DNA from: Fragum whitleyi | Taxonomy: Eukaryota > Mollusca > Bivalvia > Cardiida > Cardiidae | NCBI GenBank assembly: GCA_948146395.1 | Contig: OX411543.1 | Location: 55,532,017-55,596,016 of the forward strand | Direction of reading: 5' to 3' | Length of the DNA: 64,000 nucleotides | Shown: piece after piece, positions 10,587 to 21,850 of the stretch | Layout: each line of letters starts with the position of its first letter | Position numbering within the stretch: the stretch's first letter is position 1 | The notes under the pieces: generated by a model | Seen by the model: the letters and a program-made list of their open reading frames with translations, nothing else | Told to the model about the DNA's origin: nothing | Database searches by the model: none | Made by a program: the position numbers and the translations under genes

Positions 10587-10662
10587 ATATATTGGGGCCG
10601 AGTTGACCGGGCCGAGTTATACATTGGGCCGAGTTGCCGATGGGCCGAGTTGACCGGTCACC
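10587..10662 (-). repeat. Right terminal inverted repeat
   Basis: Inverse of 148-222 with four AACTCGGCCC-like units. It ends GGTCACC, followed by the right target duplication CCTAAAAA (10663-10670). Confidence 0.85.
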
Positions 10663-10750
10663 CCTAAAAACGAGTTTTGACCCCCCAGAGTTTTATGGTT
10701 AAGGAGTCAATAACCCTTCAATTTCAAACACTAACACAAGCCCTGGTTGG
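10663..10750. repeat. Right part of the GACCCCC-rich dispersed repeat
   Basis: Continues the repeat split at 147. It matches 51735-51815, including GAGGAGTCAATGACTCCT / AAGGAGTCAATAACCCTT and the TCAAACACTAAC block. Confidence 0.75.
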
Positions 10751-11828
10751 TCAACATAATTTGTAATGTAGAAAGGTTTCCTTTCTGTCTTTACTGTGAA
10801 CCTGGTTCGTTGGCCAGAACTAGTACTCGGGGAGAATTGGTCTCTAACCAGTAGAAAGTTAGTCTATCTCTAATTGTAGACGGTAAACTAGTTTGATATG
10901 CAATGGACAGTATGAGACAGTTTGGTACGTCAACTTTTTGAGTTGTCAGCCAATTTCAATACTCAAAAGTACGGTAAGTAAAATTCACTGGAGAAAGAAC
11001 AGTCAATGATAAATTGCGCAAGAAATATCCACGAAAATACATGACCAAAGTTATTTCGCCTCTTAACCAGGTTGGCATTGATCTGATCACAAAAACATTG
11101 ATACATTTATGGACCTACCTTGCAGTCGTTTCTAACAAACTGGACTCCATGACCTGGATAGACCGGTGAAGAGCAAAAATAACACTTTTCTAGTCGCATT
11201 TTTTTCTTTCAAGTTACTCGGCCACCATGTTGTTGTAAAAGGAATGGTAAAACTTTGGTCGTCCTCTTTTGGGCCGGGGGAGGGACGAAAGAGAAAAATA
11301 AATATTAAGGTTTTCGGAGCATTTGCCATCGTATCTTGTGATCAATTTTTTTGCCCCACCTCGTATTTTTAATTATATAACCCATTCAAGCTCAAGTTAA
11401 ACCCTTTTCAAGAAAAATTCTTACCCAGTGTTGTCGTGTGTTCAGAAATAATAGACTGGAAGCTTATCCCATCTACGTTACATCTAAGTCTACATGGTAC
11501 TGCTGACAATCTCTCAAGATTATAATTAGCAGGCGCTATCTGGGAAACAGTTGTTAGTCTAGTTTAAAAGAAAGAAGAGAATTAGAATTAGTTTAAAAGT
11601 AAAAGTAGGATAAAAGATAGAATTTCACAGATTAAGTTCTCATTTTTGTAACTTAGAAGCTGTAAAACGGACCCAGAGTCCCAGTCAGCAAAGATAACTA
11701 AACTGGGACTAGACTGTACAATGTCAGGCAAACTATTTCACAAACGGAATGTTCTAGGATAGTATGAATTTGCGTGTTGCTTGGTCCTTGAGAATGGTTT
11801 AAGACAGTTGAGATTTCTTGTTTTTCTT
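10751..11828. other. Spacer with no recognised gene
   Basis: Unique-looking AT-rich sequence with only short chance frames. The overlapping frames at 11132-11372 lie on opposite strands and show no known motif. Confidence 0.4.
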
Positions 11829-11860
<32 letters not shown>

Positions 11861-12410
11861 CAATTTATTCATCTACAAATATTAAATTCATTCTAAACTT
11901 GCAGAAGAAGGTGACTGATGAAATAAATCACCTCTGTTCCAGTGTTTACCAGTGTAATTCATTCAGAATATCACTGACACTACTGGTATACTGGTAATCA
12001 TTCATGACAAATCTAGCAGTAGATCTTTGAACTTGGTCAAAGTAATTTTGCCATCGATTCCAGACAGGGGAACTGTATTCCAGTTTTGGCCGAACATATA
12101 CATCTACTGTGTCTTTCAGTTTTTTATTTGAGGTCTTGACATTTCTAAATGAATCAAAGGGAATTTGCTTTATTTTTTATTTTTTCTACATGATTTTTCC
12201 GCGTCATATCGTGACTTACTAGTTAGACCTAAATATTTTGCATGCGGCTATTTGTTTTAAGTTGTATACCATGTAAGGTGTATTTGAACTGTAAAGGGTT
12301 CTTTTTCCTTGTTATTGTCAAAACCTTATAGGAGGAAGAGGAAATGTGATCTATTTTAGAAAATATTAGGCAGAAAAACAACCTTTTTTCCATCCGAAAG
12401 TCAACTTTCA
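11829..12410 (-). pseudogene. 3' end of a degenerate LINE (reverse transcriptase C-terminal region)
   Basis: The minus strand reads, with frameshifts and stops, VLTITRKKNP...YTLHG, KYLGLTS, then VYVRPKLEYSSPVWNRW and an STARFVMNDYQYTSSVSDIL segment ending in LHW-stop. These are the conserved blocks downstream of the catalytic motif in CR1/Jockey-type LINE reverse transcriptases. Beyond the stop come an AATAAA and a 32-base poly(T) on the plus strand (about 11830-11861), the expected A tail of an element inserted on the minus strand. The rest of the element lies at 13190-13498, 19469-19918 and 21618-21850, separated by later insertions. Confidence 0.8.
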
Positions 12411-13189
12411 TGCTATAATTGCATACCCATAATCGTAATAAATTTTGTTAAACATACCGACGAAATGAATCAGAGCAATGTAATTTGTTGTAACCAACAT
12501 GTCAGTAACGACATTGTTTTATTTCTACCAAAATCAACTGGACTGACTTAATCTTCTAGATTTTTTCGATGGAAATATATTATTATTATCATTTATACCA
12601 TTACTGCAAAACAATGAAAAAAATAAAATAAACAATGTAAGCAGTAACAAGCTTTAACGCACATTTCTCTTTGATATGAAAACCCTGGGGTTGCCATGTT
12701 TAGATCGCAAATACTAAGATCTTTGGTCATCCACCCCGTATTTTCTATGATTTTTCGATTACTAAAGACATCAGAAAATCTCATTTTACCGAAACCAAAT
12801 GTGTGTCGACGATTCCGTTCCATAACTTACCTTAAACGTAAGACCTCGTGAATATTTCATGAATTTCGGCGACATCATATTTTGTTGAATTATCTGACAC
12901 TGAAAACGTATGCTAAAAGTTACTATTTTTTCAAGTTTACGGATAAGCGGCAATATAAAATGGCTTTTTTGGTTATTTGCAGTTCAGTTCTATTTGTTTG
13001 AATGAAGAGAATAACTCTCGACGACAGAAACGAACTCGTCAAATTGACTGGTTTTGCGTCAAATATTTTATTTTCAAATCGTCACTTGGATTTCTCGCTT
13101 GTCTGATTTATAGATTCAGACCTAAAGTATCTTAAACACTAATGTTCACTGTTCTCAAAATCGTATGCTTTTGTAAAGACACCGGGGAC
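12411..13189. other. Unassigned insertion inside the LINE
   Basis: In related LINEs the FADDT catalytic block and the VLTITRKK block lie roughly 120 nt apart. Here they are about 900 nt apart, so some 770 bp of foreign sequence sits between them. I could not find terminal repeats or a coding frame in it. Confidence 0.45.
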
Positions 13190-13498
13190 ACCCAAATGCA
13201 CCCGCTCATTGAGAGTGAGTGATTTTATATTCCTATAGGCAAAAGTATCATCTGCAAATTGTCCAACATTTGATTCAACAAATAATGGCAAGTCATTGAT
13301 ATATGACAAGAAGAGACAGGGACCTAGGACAAAGCATTAGGGGAACATTTGAAAACACAGGGAGAGTGTCTGAAAATTTTCCATCACTTCTACTCTATGT
13401 GACCTAGATTTTAGAGAGTCTTTGATCAATCCTATGATCTAATCATTTAAACCTAGCCTCTTGAGCTTCTGAATCAACTTGTGATGGTCCACTTTATC
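13190..13498 (-). pseudogene. LINE reverse transcriptase, catalytic-core fragment
   Basis: The minus strand reads DKVDHHKLIQKLKRLGL, then DSLKSRSHRVEV, an imperfect LGPCLFLSYINDLP and FADDTFAY. These are the palm and catalytic blocks of a non-LTR reverse transcriptase. At least one stop is present. At its upstream side the frame is cut between the F of SKAF and the D of DKV by the CAC-ended transposon, and it resumes at 19469. Confidence 0.8.
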
Positions 13499-13521
13499 AA
13501 AACACTCATTCTACGTTAACT

Positions 13522-14991
13522 GTGACGATAATAAAAAAAAATTATTGATTTTTGAACTTTGTTGTATATCTCATTTACAATCATTTTTAGTTTGACATAT
13601 GTTTAATGAATATTGTCTAAAGTTTTTATCAGTTGGATATCATTAGTTTTCGAGAAATTGTATTTCAAAATCTACTGACCCATGTTTGTTATTTCGAGTA
13701 AAAATATTAACCTCAATTTCGAGTTTGTGCTTATCAATGAATAACTAGCCACTCTATAATCTCCAAAACAACTTTTATTTATTCAAGGGACATAAAAAAT
13801 TAAGAAAATCATGCCTATATAAATATGATACCCAAATTTTGAAAAAAATATGAGTTTTGAAAGTTATACTTTTTTTTCAGAAATTAGAAAAAAACAACAT
13901 ATACTGTCTTTAAACTGCTCTCAAAAGACAATGGTGCACCTTTGATTGACACTAATATCATTAGTAACTACTACAAAAAATACTTGATTGAACTTTGTCA
14001 GATTATAGCAATCAGGGCAAATCTCTTACTGATATAAGGTTTTTTTTTAAATGTCCCGTTCATTACACCGATTTGTCCCGTTGATTACTTGGCACATAAA
14101 CACAATCGTATTTTTCTTATTACGTCGACAGAAATTTATCTTTTTTTAAAAAAAGTAATAAAAATGTTAGGAAATGTGAGGACACAATTTTTAAATGAAA
14201 ATGGTAATTCAATGTTGAAACACGAATCATTGAAACTTTAAAAAATGCAGATTTCTTGCATCAAATATACGCACTAAAGAAAATGTTTCTTAACAAGCAT
14301 TTGATGCATTTTACAAGCACAAAAAACGCCCTCAAGGTCTTAAGTTTTTTACAAAATATTATTTGAAACTGAAAAAGTATATATACATGTTTCGCTTTAG
14401 TTTTAAGCAATACTTAAAAAAATGTCCCGTTCATTACCCGAAACTGTCCCGTACTTTACGTGGCAAATATCTATCAAAATAAGCATATTCAATGACTGAC
14501 AATCACAAAATTATATTGTGCTTTTTGATATAACCCTGTTGAAACAAGAACTTGTTTTGAAGTACCTCTGCTTTGAAAAATATTGAGATAAAAGATGAAA
14601 ATACTGATGATAAGCATTTTCATTTTCACCTCAATATTTTGGTTCTTGTATTATACAAAAATCCTATCTTTTCGTTGGTGTTATTCTAAAACCATGTATC
14701 TAAAGCTGTAACCAAGCTGCAGTTACGAGGTTTTAAAATTTCACCGACGGTTTTCTCATCTGCAACAGTATTTGGTATTTAGAAGAGTAAATTCAAACTG
14801 TTCAAGTGATTGAAAAACAACAAATAACTCAAACTAACTTTAACTATTATCGAAATCAAACTCGTAGTAGTCACATCGTTTGTCTTGCGTATAATCTTTT
14901 ATCCAGAACACTTAAAACATGACTTTTGTAGAGCTAACTTTTTTCAAATATGAGTAATCAGTCTTTTACTCGAGATGTTCTAACCTAAACA
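13522..14991. other. Subterminal non-coding zone (transposase 3' side)
   Basis: Contains four TGTCCCGTT(C/G)ATTAC or TGTCCCGTACTTTAC motifs on the plus strand, in two pairs at 14052-14088 and 14423-14459. A short imperfect hairpin, AAGCTGTAACCAAGCTGCAGTT, lies near 14704. No coding signal. Confidence 0.6.
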
Positions 14992-16818
14992 TTAGTCACC
15001 ATAGATAACTTTCAGCACATCGTCTGGAACAGAATATAATCGTCCAGTTTTTGTTGTTGTGACTGGTTCTTCGATCACTTGAACAATATCCTCTAAGTCT
15101 CTCAATATCTTATCTTCTCTTGATGGCCACTTAAAAGAACCCCTTTTCTTCCCAGAATCAGCCATAAAAGTAATGAAATATGATTTGTCTGGGCATATTT
15201 CGACAACTTGTCCTATGTAGTTCTTTCCATCATACTTTGCTACTACAAAAGACCCCTCTTCGATATCTTTTATATCAACCACTCTCTCATCAGAAACCAA
15301 AGGTTCTACGTCAGTTGCAATTTCTTCAGATATGACAGTTGCTTTAGTTACTGGATCAACAACCCGTTCTTCTAGCTGTGTTCTATTCCATATGCAGTTT
15401 GACTCCGCATTAAAGTCATAAATGAAACAATTGTCACAAGCACAACTTGTCGCACGTGTCAGTAGCTGTCCATCACCTAAACCTATTACAGCATGTAATG
15501 ACATTGAACCTTTAAGAGGTTTAATCTTTGTATTTCTCTCCTCGACCTCTGTCTTGGTGACATTGTAAGCCTCTTCAGTTACTAGCTCATACTTTATACC
15601 TCCTTCATACGATGAGGCCCAGGCGTAAAAGTCTTGGGCATCCTGAATCATCACCTTTCCCTGCTTTACAGCGTTATCGGCATTTCTTTTAGTGGTATCC
15701 CCGACCCCATCACAGGGACCCTTCCCATGGCCGGCCTCAAAGTAATGCCATGATGCATTTATTCCATAGCGTTCTTTGAACCTGCTCACAAGATCAAAAA
15801 TTGTCTTGTTCCTGTACTGAGACGAAGGGGAGTCGGTCCAGAAATGCACATATTCTACATCGGGAGTAGAGTTCTTGACTAGTACCATAAGCTTATCAAT
15901 TATGGTTATAACCATTGTAGCATTGTGATTTAGCACCTCCGATATAAATACATAGCTGGTATGTTTTATGCCTGATTCTGTATTTTCATAAACCACTGTT
16001 GGATGTAAAGTCACCATACAACTGTTCCAATAGGCTGATTGGATTTCCTCTAGAGTGTTGCACGTATAGTTCTCACTGAAATCCATTTGGACAAGAACCT
16101 GATTCTTTGGTAATTTGTTCTTCATATCCCTTATGGCAACATACTGATTTTTGACTCTTTGCACATGTCCCTTAAAATCATCAAACTCTTTCATTACCAT
16201 TTCGATAAAATCATTTCGACTCTTTTCAACATCAACAACGCGCTGACGTTCTTTGCCATTCTTTTGTTTTACACGTTTCCACTGTTGATACCTGATATTT
16301 TCATCAGGTGATTTCTCTAACAAATCTCGAAGCAAATCAGGTCGATCTTTGAACTGCTCAACAAACTTGTCCGGGTTTTGGCATGTTGTTAGGTTTTTAG
16401 TCTTCATGCTTCTCAACAGGAAGCTGAAATTTTGGTGCTTGGAACATAGACACACGCTGCGTGAAGCGAAATTTACTGGAGATATGTATTTCGGTCTAAG
16501 ATTGTAGAAAGTGGCTCTGGAAACTTGAATATCCGATTCAGCCAAGAACTTTTGATGAAGATTGTACATAAAATCATTCAATACTCTTTTTTGGATTTTA
16601 TCGGTTGAGTTTTGTTCTTTAACTGCATCTGCCTTTCCTGGCATCAATCTTGAATTATCTTCCCTCTCTAGAAATTCGATAACTTTACTTTCTGTTCTGT
16701 TCCTTATAGCCTTCAGTCGAGTCTTCTTTGAAACATGAATAGATTTGGACGTGTCACATCTTTTCCTACTTAAACTTGTTTGTCGGTACAATGTTGTCAT
16801 CATTCGATACTTCTTCAT
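14992..16818 (-). pseudogene. Transposase, catalytic part (broken upstream by a frameshift)
   Basis: This 608-residue frame holds a D-D-E-like set: Asp 246 in VQMDFSENY, Asp 329 in FWTDSPSSQY, and Glu 361 followed by HGKGPCDG (362-372). A block of that last kind is, to my knowledge, typical of CMC-type transposases. A cysteine cluster CxCxxC lies at about 459-464. The C-terminal segment (about 521-585, FVVAKYDGKNYIGQVVE onward) resembles an SH3/Tudor-like barrel. The coding sense continues upstream of the first ATG without a stop into the next frame, so this ATG is probably internal. The transposase would cut at the CACTC ends. It is probably inactive in this copy because of the upstream frameshift. 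Confidence 0.7.
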
Positions 16819-16904
16819 GACTTTTCCTGCAGCTACTCTGTGAACAACCTTGCACCTTTTACTTTTGTTTTCTGGGTTTTCCTTTGCAGCTCTTACTTCC
16901 TCAC

Positions 16905-17504
16905 TTAAACACTCTGCAAAATGAGCTTCTTTCTTATTTCAGGTGCGTTCTGTGGATCTATTCCCGATTCTCGTAGGAGTCTATCTGTTTTGCTCTTTGG
17001 CGTATTTGTACTTTTATTCACGGTTTGCTTCTTCTTATCATATCTCTGTAGTCTCTTCTGAGCAGTTCTAAGCTTCTTTGTCAATGTCTCGTTTTTGTCT
17101 TCAAGAGTCTCAATTCTACGTTTGGCCCTAGACAATGCCCGTGACACACGTTTCTTTCCTTTCGCTGCGCTTGAAAATGACGGTAATTTCACAGTCAATA
17201 TATCTGATGTGCTTGTTACTTCAAGCTCGTTTGACTGCATACTAGTACTTGGCTCTTCTCTATCGTTATCTGAATCATTCACTATATTGTTTTGTTCCTG
17301 TTGTTTCTTCTTTTGTCTAAATCGTTCTTGACCCTTACGGTTTTGTTCCCGCACCATAATCTTTTTATCTTCATCTAACATTTCCATTGGGACCTTATAA
17401 GCTTTTGTCCGAATTCGCTCTCGTCTCAACCATTCTGCTTCGCCAAGTTCTTGCTTTTTCTTTTCTCTATAAGCCCTCATACGTTCTGCCTTTGTTTTCG
17501 CCAT
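16905..17504 (-). pseudogene. Transposase N-terminal part (basic and coiled-coil), frameshifted
   Basis: 199 residues, starting MAKTKAERMRAYREKKKQ. It has two highly basic stretches and a predicted coiled coil (ALSRAKRRIETLEDKNETL, about 122-140), resembling a bZIP-style DNA-binding head. The frame ends LILQSV-stop, while a second frame opens in the same place and leads straight into the catalytic frame. A single missing base in the A/T run at 16918-16921 explains both. The whole would then be one protein of about 837 codons. I read this as decay rather than programmed frameshifting because there is no clear slippery site plus structure. Confidence 0.7.
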
Positions 17505-19445
17505 CCTGAAATTTAATTATGCATGACTGATAAATATTTTATAAAAGTGCAAAATAAGTTTATGCTTCTAAAGACAAAAGTAATGAAATAAAGAACGGGA
17601 CAGAAAGCTAATAATGGACAGGACAATTGATAAACACAAAACTGCGTGAGCCATGATTCACTTACACACTGTATTTGAAGCATATTTTATTAAAGGAATT
17701 ATAGTGCTGTAAGAGAAACATTACAAATATGTTGTATGCAGACAATCTCACCGTTAAATCAGCTCGCTTGCTTGAACATTTTGGTGTCATTTGTTTTTCA
17801 AGAAACTTTGTACATTAAGTCGCGGAAAAATACATGTTTACTTCAATGCTTTCTTACATAACCAACCAAAGCAGTAAAAATGTATTTTAAAACTAGCGGA
17901 CATGCATATTGAAACATTTAAAACCTTTTGATATAACAACTAATTCTTTTATTCACATAGAAATACCCGGAACTTTATGATAAAGAACGGGACAAAACCT
18001 AGTAAAGAACAGGACAAATTATAAACACAAAACTGCGTGGGCTAGGATACACTGACACACGGTTTTTAAGCATATTTAATCATGGGATTCATAATATATC
18101 AATAGAAACATTACATATGTGAAGTATGCATCAATTTCAACGTCAATTTAGTAAACATTTTGGTAGTGCGTGTTATTTTCAAGAAAATTTTTACCTCGGT
18201 CGCTGATACATACATGTTTACTTCAATGCTTTCTTAAAAACCAACCGAAATGGGAATGAATATATTTAAAAAAATATTGGACATGTATATTGACACTGTT
18301 AAAACCAATTGACATATCAACCAATACTTTTATTCACGTATAAATGCATGTGACGTTTATCGTAAAAAACGGGACAAAACTAGTAAAGGACGGGACGACA
18401 ATGTTTATGTACTTGCACGTGGTATGTTGGGAAAGTGCCTGCATAACTTGATTGGTCATTTAACTACATGTATTAGTGAACATTATGGTATCAGACATTG
18501 TAATAATAAAGCAAATTTTAAAACGTACCTGTAGTTCCGAAATTCGGCCGTAAACAAATTTTTTTCAAGCAATGCCCGCCATGATAAATTTTGACAACAT
18601 CCGGTTATATCGAGCTAATGAATGAAATGAGCGGAAAGACTTAATATACCGGCAAGAAAAATCAAATAGAATGGTAATTTGACTTTGTTTGTCTCGTTCA
18701 TTAGGTCCCGTACTTTACTCAAAAATGACCATAGTTATATTTTAACAAATAGTACCCAATCGGAAGTCATAAACTCAATAACCCGGGAAAGAGACTGCTT
18801 ATCCTCTGTCATAATCAAAAGGGTTATGAATGCCAATGACGATTGTTAACTCAGATATGCAATTAACTGAATGACTCGTTCTTTATTTTTCGAAAATCAC
18901 GCTAGGAAGAGTACATTTCGGAGCGATAATGAAAGAATCTCGCTATATTTTATATATTTTGTTGCGTTTCAGTATTTACCAATATTTTTCAACAAACGTT
19001 GTCAACATTCGTATTCTATTTTTCATGATATTTGATTTAAAATTCTAGGACATTCAAAAATGACTCGTACGTTATTTCACTTACGGCGACATATGTAGTA
19101 TGCTCATTTTTTCTTGAAAATAGGTATATATGTGATGTTTCATAATCTATTCATTTAAAATGAATGTCAAACTTAATAATAAACATTATTTTATTTATAT
19201 TTTACGTCGAAAATCAAAATTATCTCAAAGAATTAGGCGTTCCGTCGTATCGGCGACACGGGGTTTTTGTTGACCCCTGAGAGGTGCCAGCATAAATTTT
19301 GAATATTTAAAGTTAGTTTTTGTCACTTTTTTCCTCAAAAATATTCTACATGATGTTTTTCATTTCAGGTAACATTAGTGAAGTTGTATATTGTATCTAT
19401 TTTATTGTGAATGAGGATTTAAATACCGGCGACAGCTATTGTCCA
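17505..19445. other. Subterminal non-coding zone (transposase 5' side)
   Basis: Holds the inverted form of the subterminal motif in three pairs (17593-17626, 17980-18015, 18362-18396). A fourth pair in direct form lies at 18690-18718. Between pairs, stretches of about 380 bp repeat imperfectly, for example ACTGCGTG(A/G)GC and ATACATGTTTACTTCAATGC at 17830 and 18210. No coding signal; the promoter is presumably here. Confidence 0.6.
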
Positions 19446-19468
19446 AGTTAACGTAGAATGAGTGAAAA

Positions 19469-19918
19469 GCCTTACTAAAATCCATAACCAATACATCAAT
19501 TTTATCACCACTTTCTAAACAAGAGATGTTTGTAAAAAATTATGTCCCATAATAGCAGCCGAAAGCCTATTCTAACCAACAAAGGACAATAACTCACAAA
19601 ATACTATGAGTAGAGTAATGTTTCTTGTGCGCTGTACTTCTCCTGAATGGGATCTATCCACCTTTGTTGATTCCAGTCTTCTGGCCCAATTCCAGTTCTT
19701 CAGTGACAATCTAAAGATATTTGTTTAAACTGGGTAGACTCCATAATGAAGTTTTCTCTTTGGGTGATAGCTTATCATTGTAGATCAGTAGCTTTATTCG
19801 GGTTCAAATCAGTAATTAATTTGTTTGTGAGATATTGACCTTGGGCATCTTTGGGTGAGAAATACTAGTAAGTTTCTGGATACATAATTTCGCTAAGCTA
19901 ATGTGGCCCTGTCACACC
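19469..19918 (-). pseudogene. LINE reverse transcriptase, N-terminal palm fragment
   Basis: The minus strand reads GDKIDVLVMDFSKAF next to the transposon junction. Further upstream it gives remnants of the domain start, including IYNDKLSPKEKTSLWS, with several stops and frameshifts. It joins 13498 on one side and 21618 on the other when the two DNA elements are removed. Confidence 0.7.
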
Positions 19919-21617
19919 TCAACGTTTTAGCCAGCGTGTGCCTAACGCGTTGGAGAAAACGACTAAGTCCGCAAAACGTCGGCATACGCTGACTTACATT
20001 TTCTTTTAGTCAATTCACGACGCGCTTGTAGCGTGTTCATAGCGAGTTTGAACGTGTGAGTAACGTGCCCAGAACGTGTTGATAGCGTATGTCAGCGTAT
20101 ACCAACGTTCTTGAGCGTGTGTCCAACGTTCTCGTAACGTCCTCGGAACGTGCTTAGCGTGTTTGTAACGCGCTGCTAGCGTGTTATAACGTGTTCGCAG
20201 CGTATTTTGGATGTAAATATAAATTCTGCAAGAAATTACCACTTCAAATTCATTCTTTTGATAAATAAACAGGCCACCGGCCACTACACATATTCAAATT
20301 CAAAGTATATTGGTTCATGTAAAAGAAAAATAGGAAAAGACGAAAAGAAAATACACTGGCACCTGTTACATATGAAACCATGCATATAACAAACTTATAA
20401 GAATACAGGCTGATTAAAGCTTCTGGTACTTTTTACTCGAAAAATATTGCGAAAGGGTAAGGAATTACTTTGCATAATGTACTCCTTTCTTCCTCCATAT
20501 GCTCTTCCATGTAGGATGACTTTATTTCAAAATTTTGATTCTCGTCTACAACTTCTCTTGATCTTGAATAGCTAGTCTTATATTAAGGGGGAAAAGGTGT
20601 ACCAAATATCAAACTTGTAATACATATAATAGAATCAAATATTCTGAACAGAACAGAAAAGAGTAAAACACGTCTTGTATTATGTCCACTAGGTACAACG
20701 ATGTACTTGTCTTTTTGGTATATTGATAATGATCAAATGAGACGAATAAATGTTTGTATAATGTGTAAAGTATTTCGCGAACGTATTGTTATTCTGACCA
20801 AAAGAACAGACGCACTTATAAAGCTATAAACGCAATGATACACATTTAGGCTACATTCTCCACCTCGACAATCTAAGGAATTAAGAAAATCCGTAAAGGA
20901 TTTATATGGAAGAAAAGACAAACAGCTTATCACATAACATAACATAACATAAGTTTTATTCATGTGACTTGAACGAAATCGTTCATCGTCAAATAAAGAG
21001 AATGCCACTTATAATCGAGTTTTCAAGTCATTCTTAGACTGGTCATGAGGAAACATGCAGATATGAACATGTCAAAAGGGTCATACACACGTACATGCAC
21101 AAATTTATTTATTTGCGACAAGCTGATGGTAGAAATTCAAGACAAATATGTAGCGGAACCTTTATATTTTCATTGAAAACTGAAACGCTATCATGCGCCA
21201 GAAACACGCTGTGAACTTGCTGGCAACGCGCTAGACACACGTTCAGTACGCTGAAGACACGCTATGCACACGTTCCCAGTACGCTTGAGACACGCTAGAA
21301 GCACGTTAAACTTTAGGCGAACGTGTTTCTAGCGTGTCCGTAGCGTAAGTGAACGAGCTCCTAGCGTGTATCTAGCGTGCTGAGCGTGTTCGGCACGTGT
21401 GCGGAGCGTGTTCCAACACGTTCGGCATACGCTGAGAAATTTTATGCATGCACAAAATTTTATGAGATACTCAGCGTATCGCAACGTGTGCCAACGTGTT
21501 ACAGCGTGCCGATAGCGTGTGCGGAACGTGTCCATAGCGTACCCGACGTGTTCGCAGCGTGTTATAAAAAATCCAACACGTTCCGCACACGCTGGCTAAA
21601 ACGTTAAGGTGTGACAG
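19919..21617. mobile_element. 1.7-kb inverted-repeat element filled with ACG-centred motifs
   Basis: The ends CTGTCACACCTCAACG and (inverse) CTGTCACACCTTAACG are inverted copies that continue through GTTTTAGCCAGCGTGTG. The arms (19925-20215 and 21189-21600) are dense arrays of AACGTGTT/AGCGTGTN motifs every 10-12 bp, with the opposite orientation on the far side. The centre (20216-21188) has no gene I can support. The element is inserted in the LINE. The flanks allow a CC or GCCC target duplication and I cannot decide between them. The core CTGTCACACC is shared with the Harbinger pair at 39.7-42.8 kb, so it may be a divergent Harbinger derivative. Confidence 0.7.
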
Positions 21618-21850
21618 CCCTGTTAGTGGTTGGGATTCGGAAAAAATGATTCAAATTGTGTGTTTAACACATGTGCTATGGCAACAGGATCAGATAGTAG
21701 ATCACCTCCAACCTTAAGAGGTATTACTCTAAAATATTCTGTGTTGTTACTTTTGATAAAAGAATAGAATTTTTTATTGTCTCCTTGTTTATCGTCTGTA
21801 ACAATTAAGAACGCTAAATACTGACAATAAGCGTTCCTAAACATGTATGT
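21618..21850 (-). pseudogene. LINE fragment upstream of the reverse transcriptase
   Basis: The minus strand has a KKFYSFIKS...GVIPL-like block, then LLSDPVAIAHVLNTQFESFF. This is the linker between endonuclease and reverse transcriptase in Jockey/CR1-type LINEs. It is cut at its 3' side by the 1.7-kb element. Similarity fades above 21850. Confidence 0.7.

Larger units (their letters stand above)
148..10662. mobile_element. Terminal-inverted-repeat DNA transposon, probably MULE-like, non-autonomous
   Basis: The left end (148-222) and the right end (10587-10662) are inverted copies of about 75 bp. They start GGTTACC and GGTGACC, and each holds four AACTCGGCCC-like units. An 8-bp direct repeat, CCTAAAAA, lies at 140-147 and 10663-10670; neighbouring C runs leave room for 9 bp. 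The 51.5-kb paralogue of the flanking repeat shows the uninterrupted site. Cargo is one zinc-finger exon and a ~340-bp tandem array. No transposase frame is present, so I take it as non-autonomous. The long repeats and 8-9-bp duplication suit Mutator-like elements, but hAT, P or KDZ elements also make 8-bp duplications. About 7.57 kb of its length is a later BEL/Pao insertion. Confidence 0.75.
13503..19464 (-). mobile_element. CAC-ended DNA transposon, CMC superfamily, probably Chapaev-like
   Basis: Perfect 19-bp inverted ends (CACTCATTCTACGTTAACT) lie at 13503-13521 and 19446-19464. The 4-bp direct repeat AAAA lies at 13499-13502 and 19465-19468. Removing the element and one AAAA restores the LINE reading frame across the SKAFDKV block, which confirms the boundaries. 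Two minus-strand frames (14992-16818 and 16905-17504) encode a transposase split by one frameshift. CAC termini with a 4-bp duplication suit Chapaev elements within the CACTA/Mirage/Chapaev group. Repeated TGTCCCGTTCATTAC motifs fill the subterminal zones. Total length 5962 bp. Confidence 0.8.

Noticed and set aside
16905..16925. Programmed ribosomal frameshift joining the two transposase frames
   Set aside because: No convincing slippery heptamer or downstream structure seen; a one-base loss in a homopolymer is simpler.
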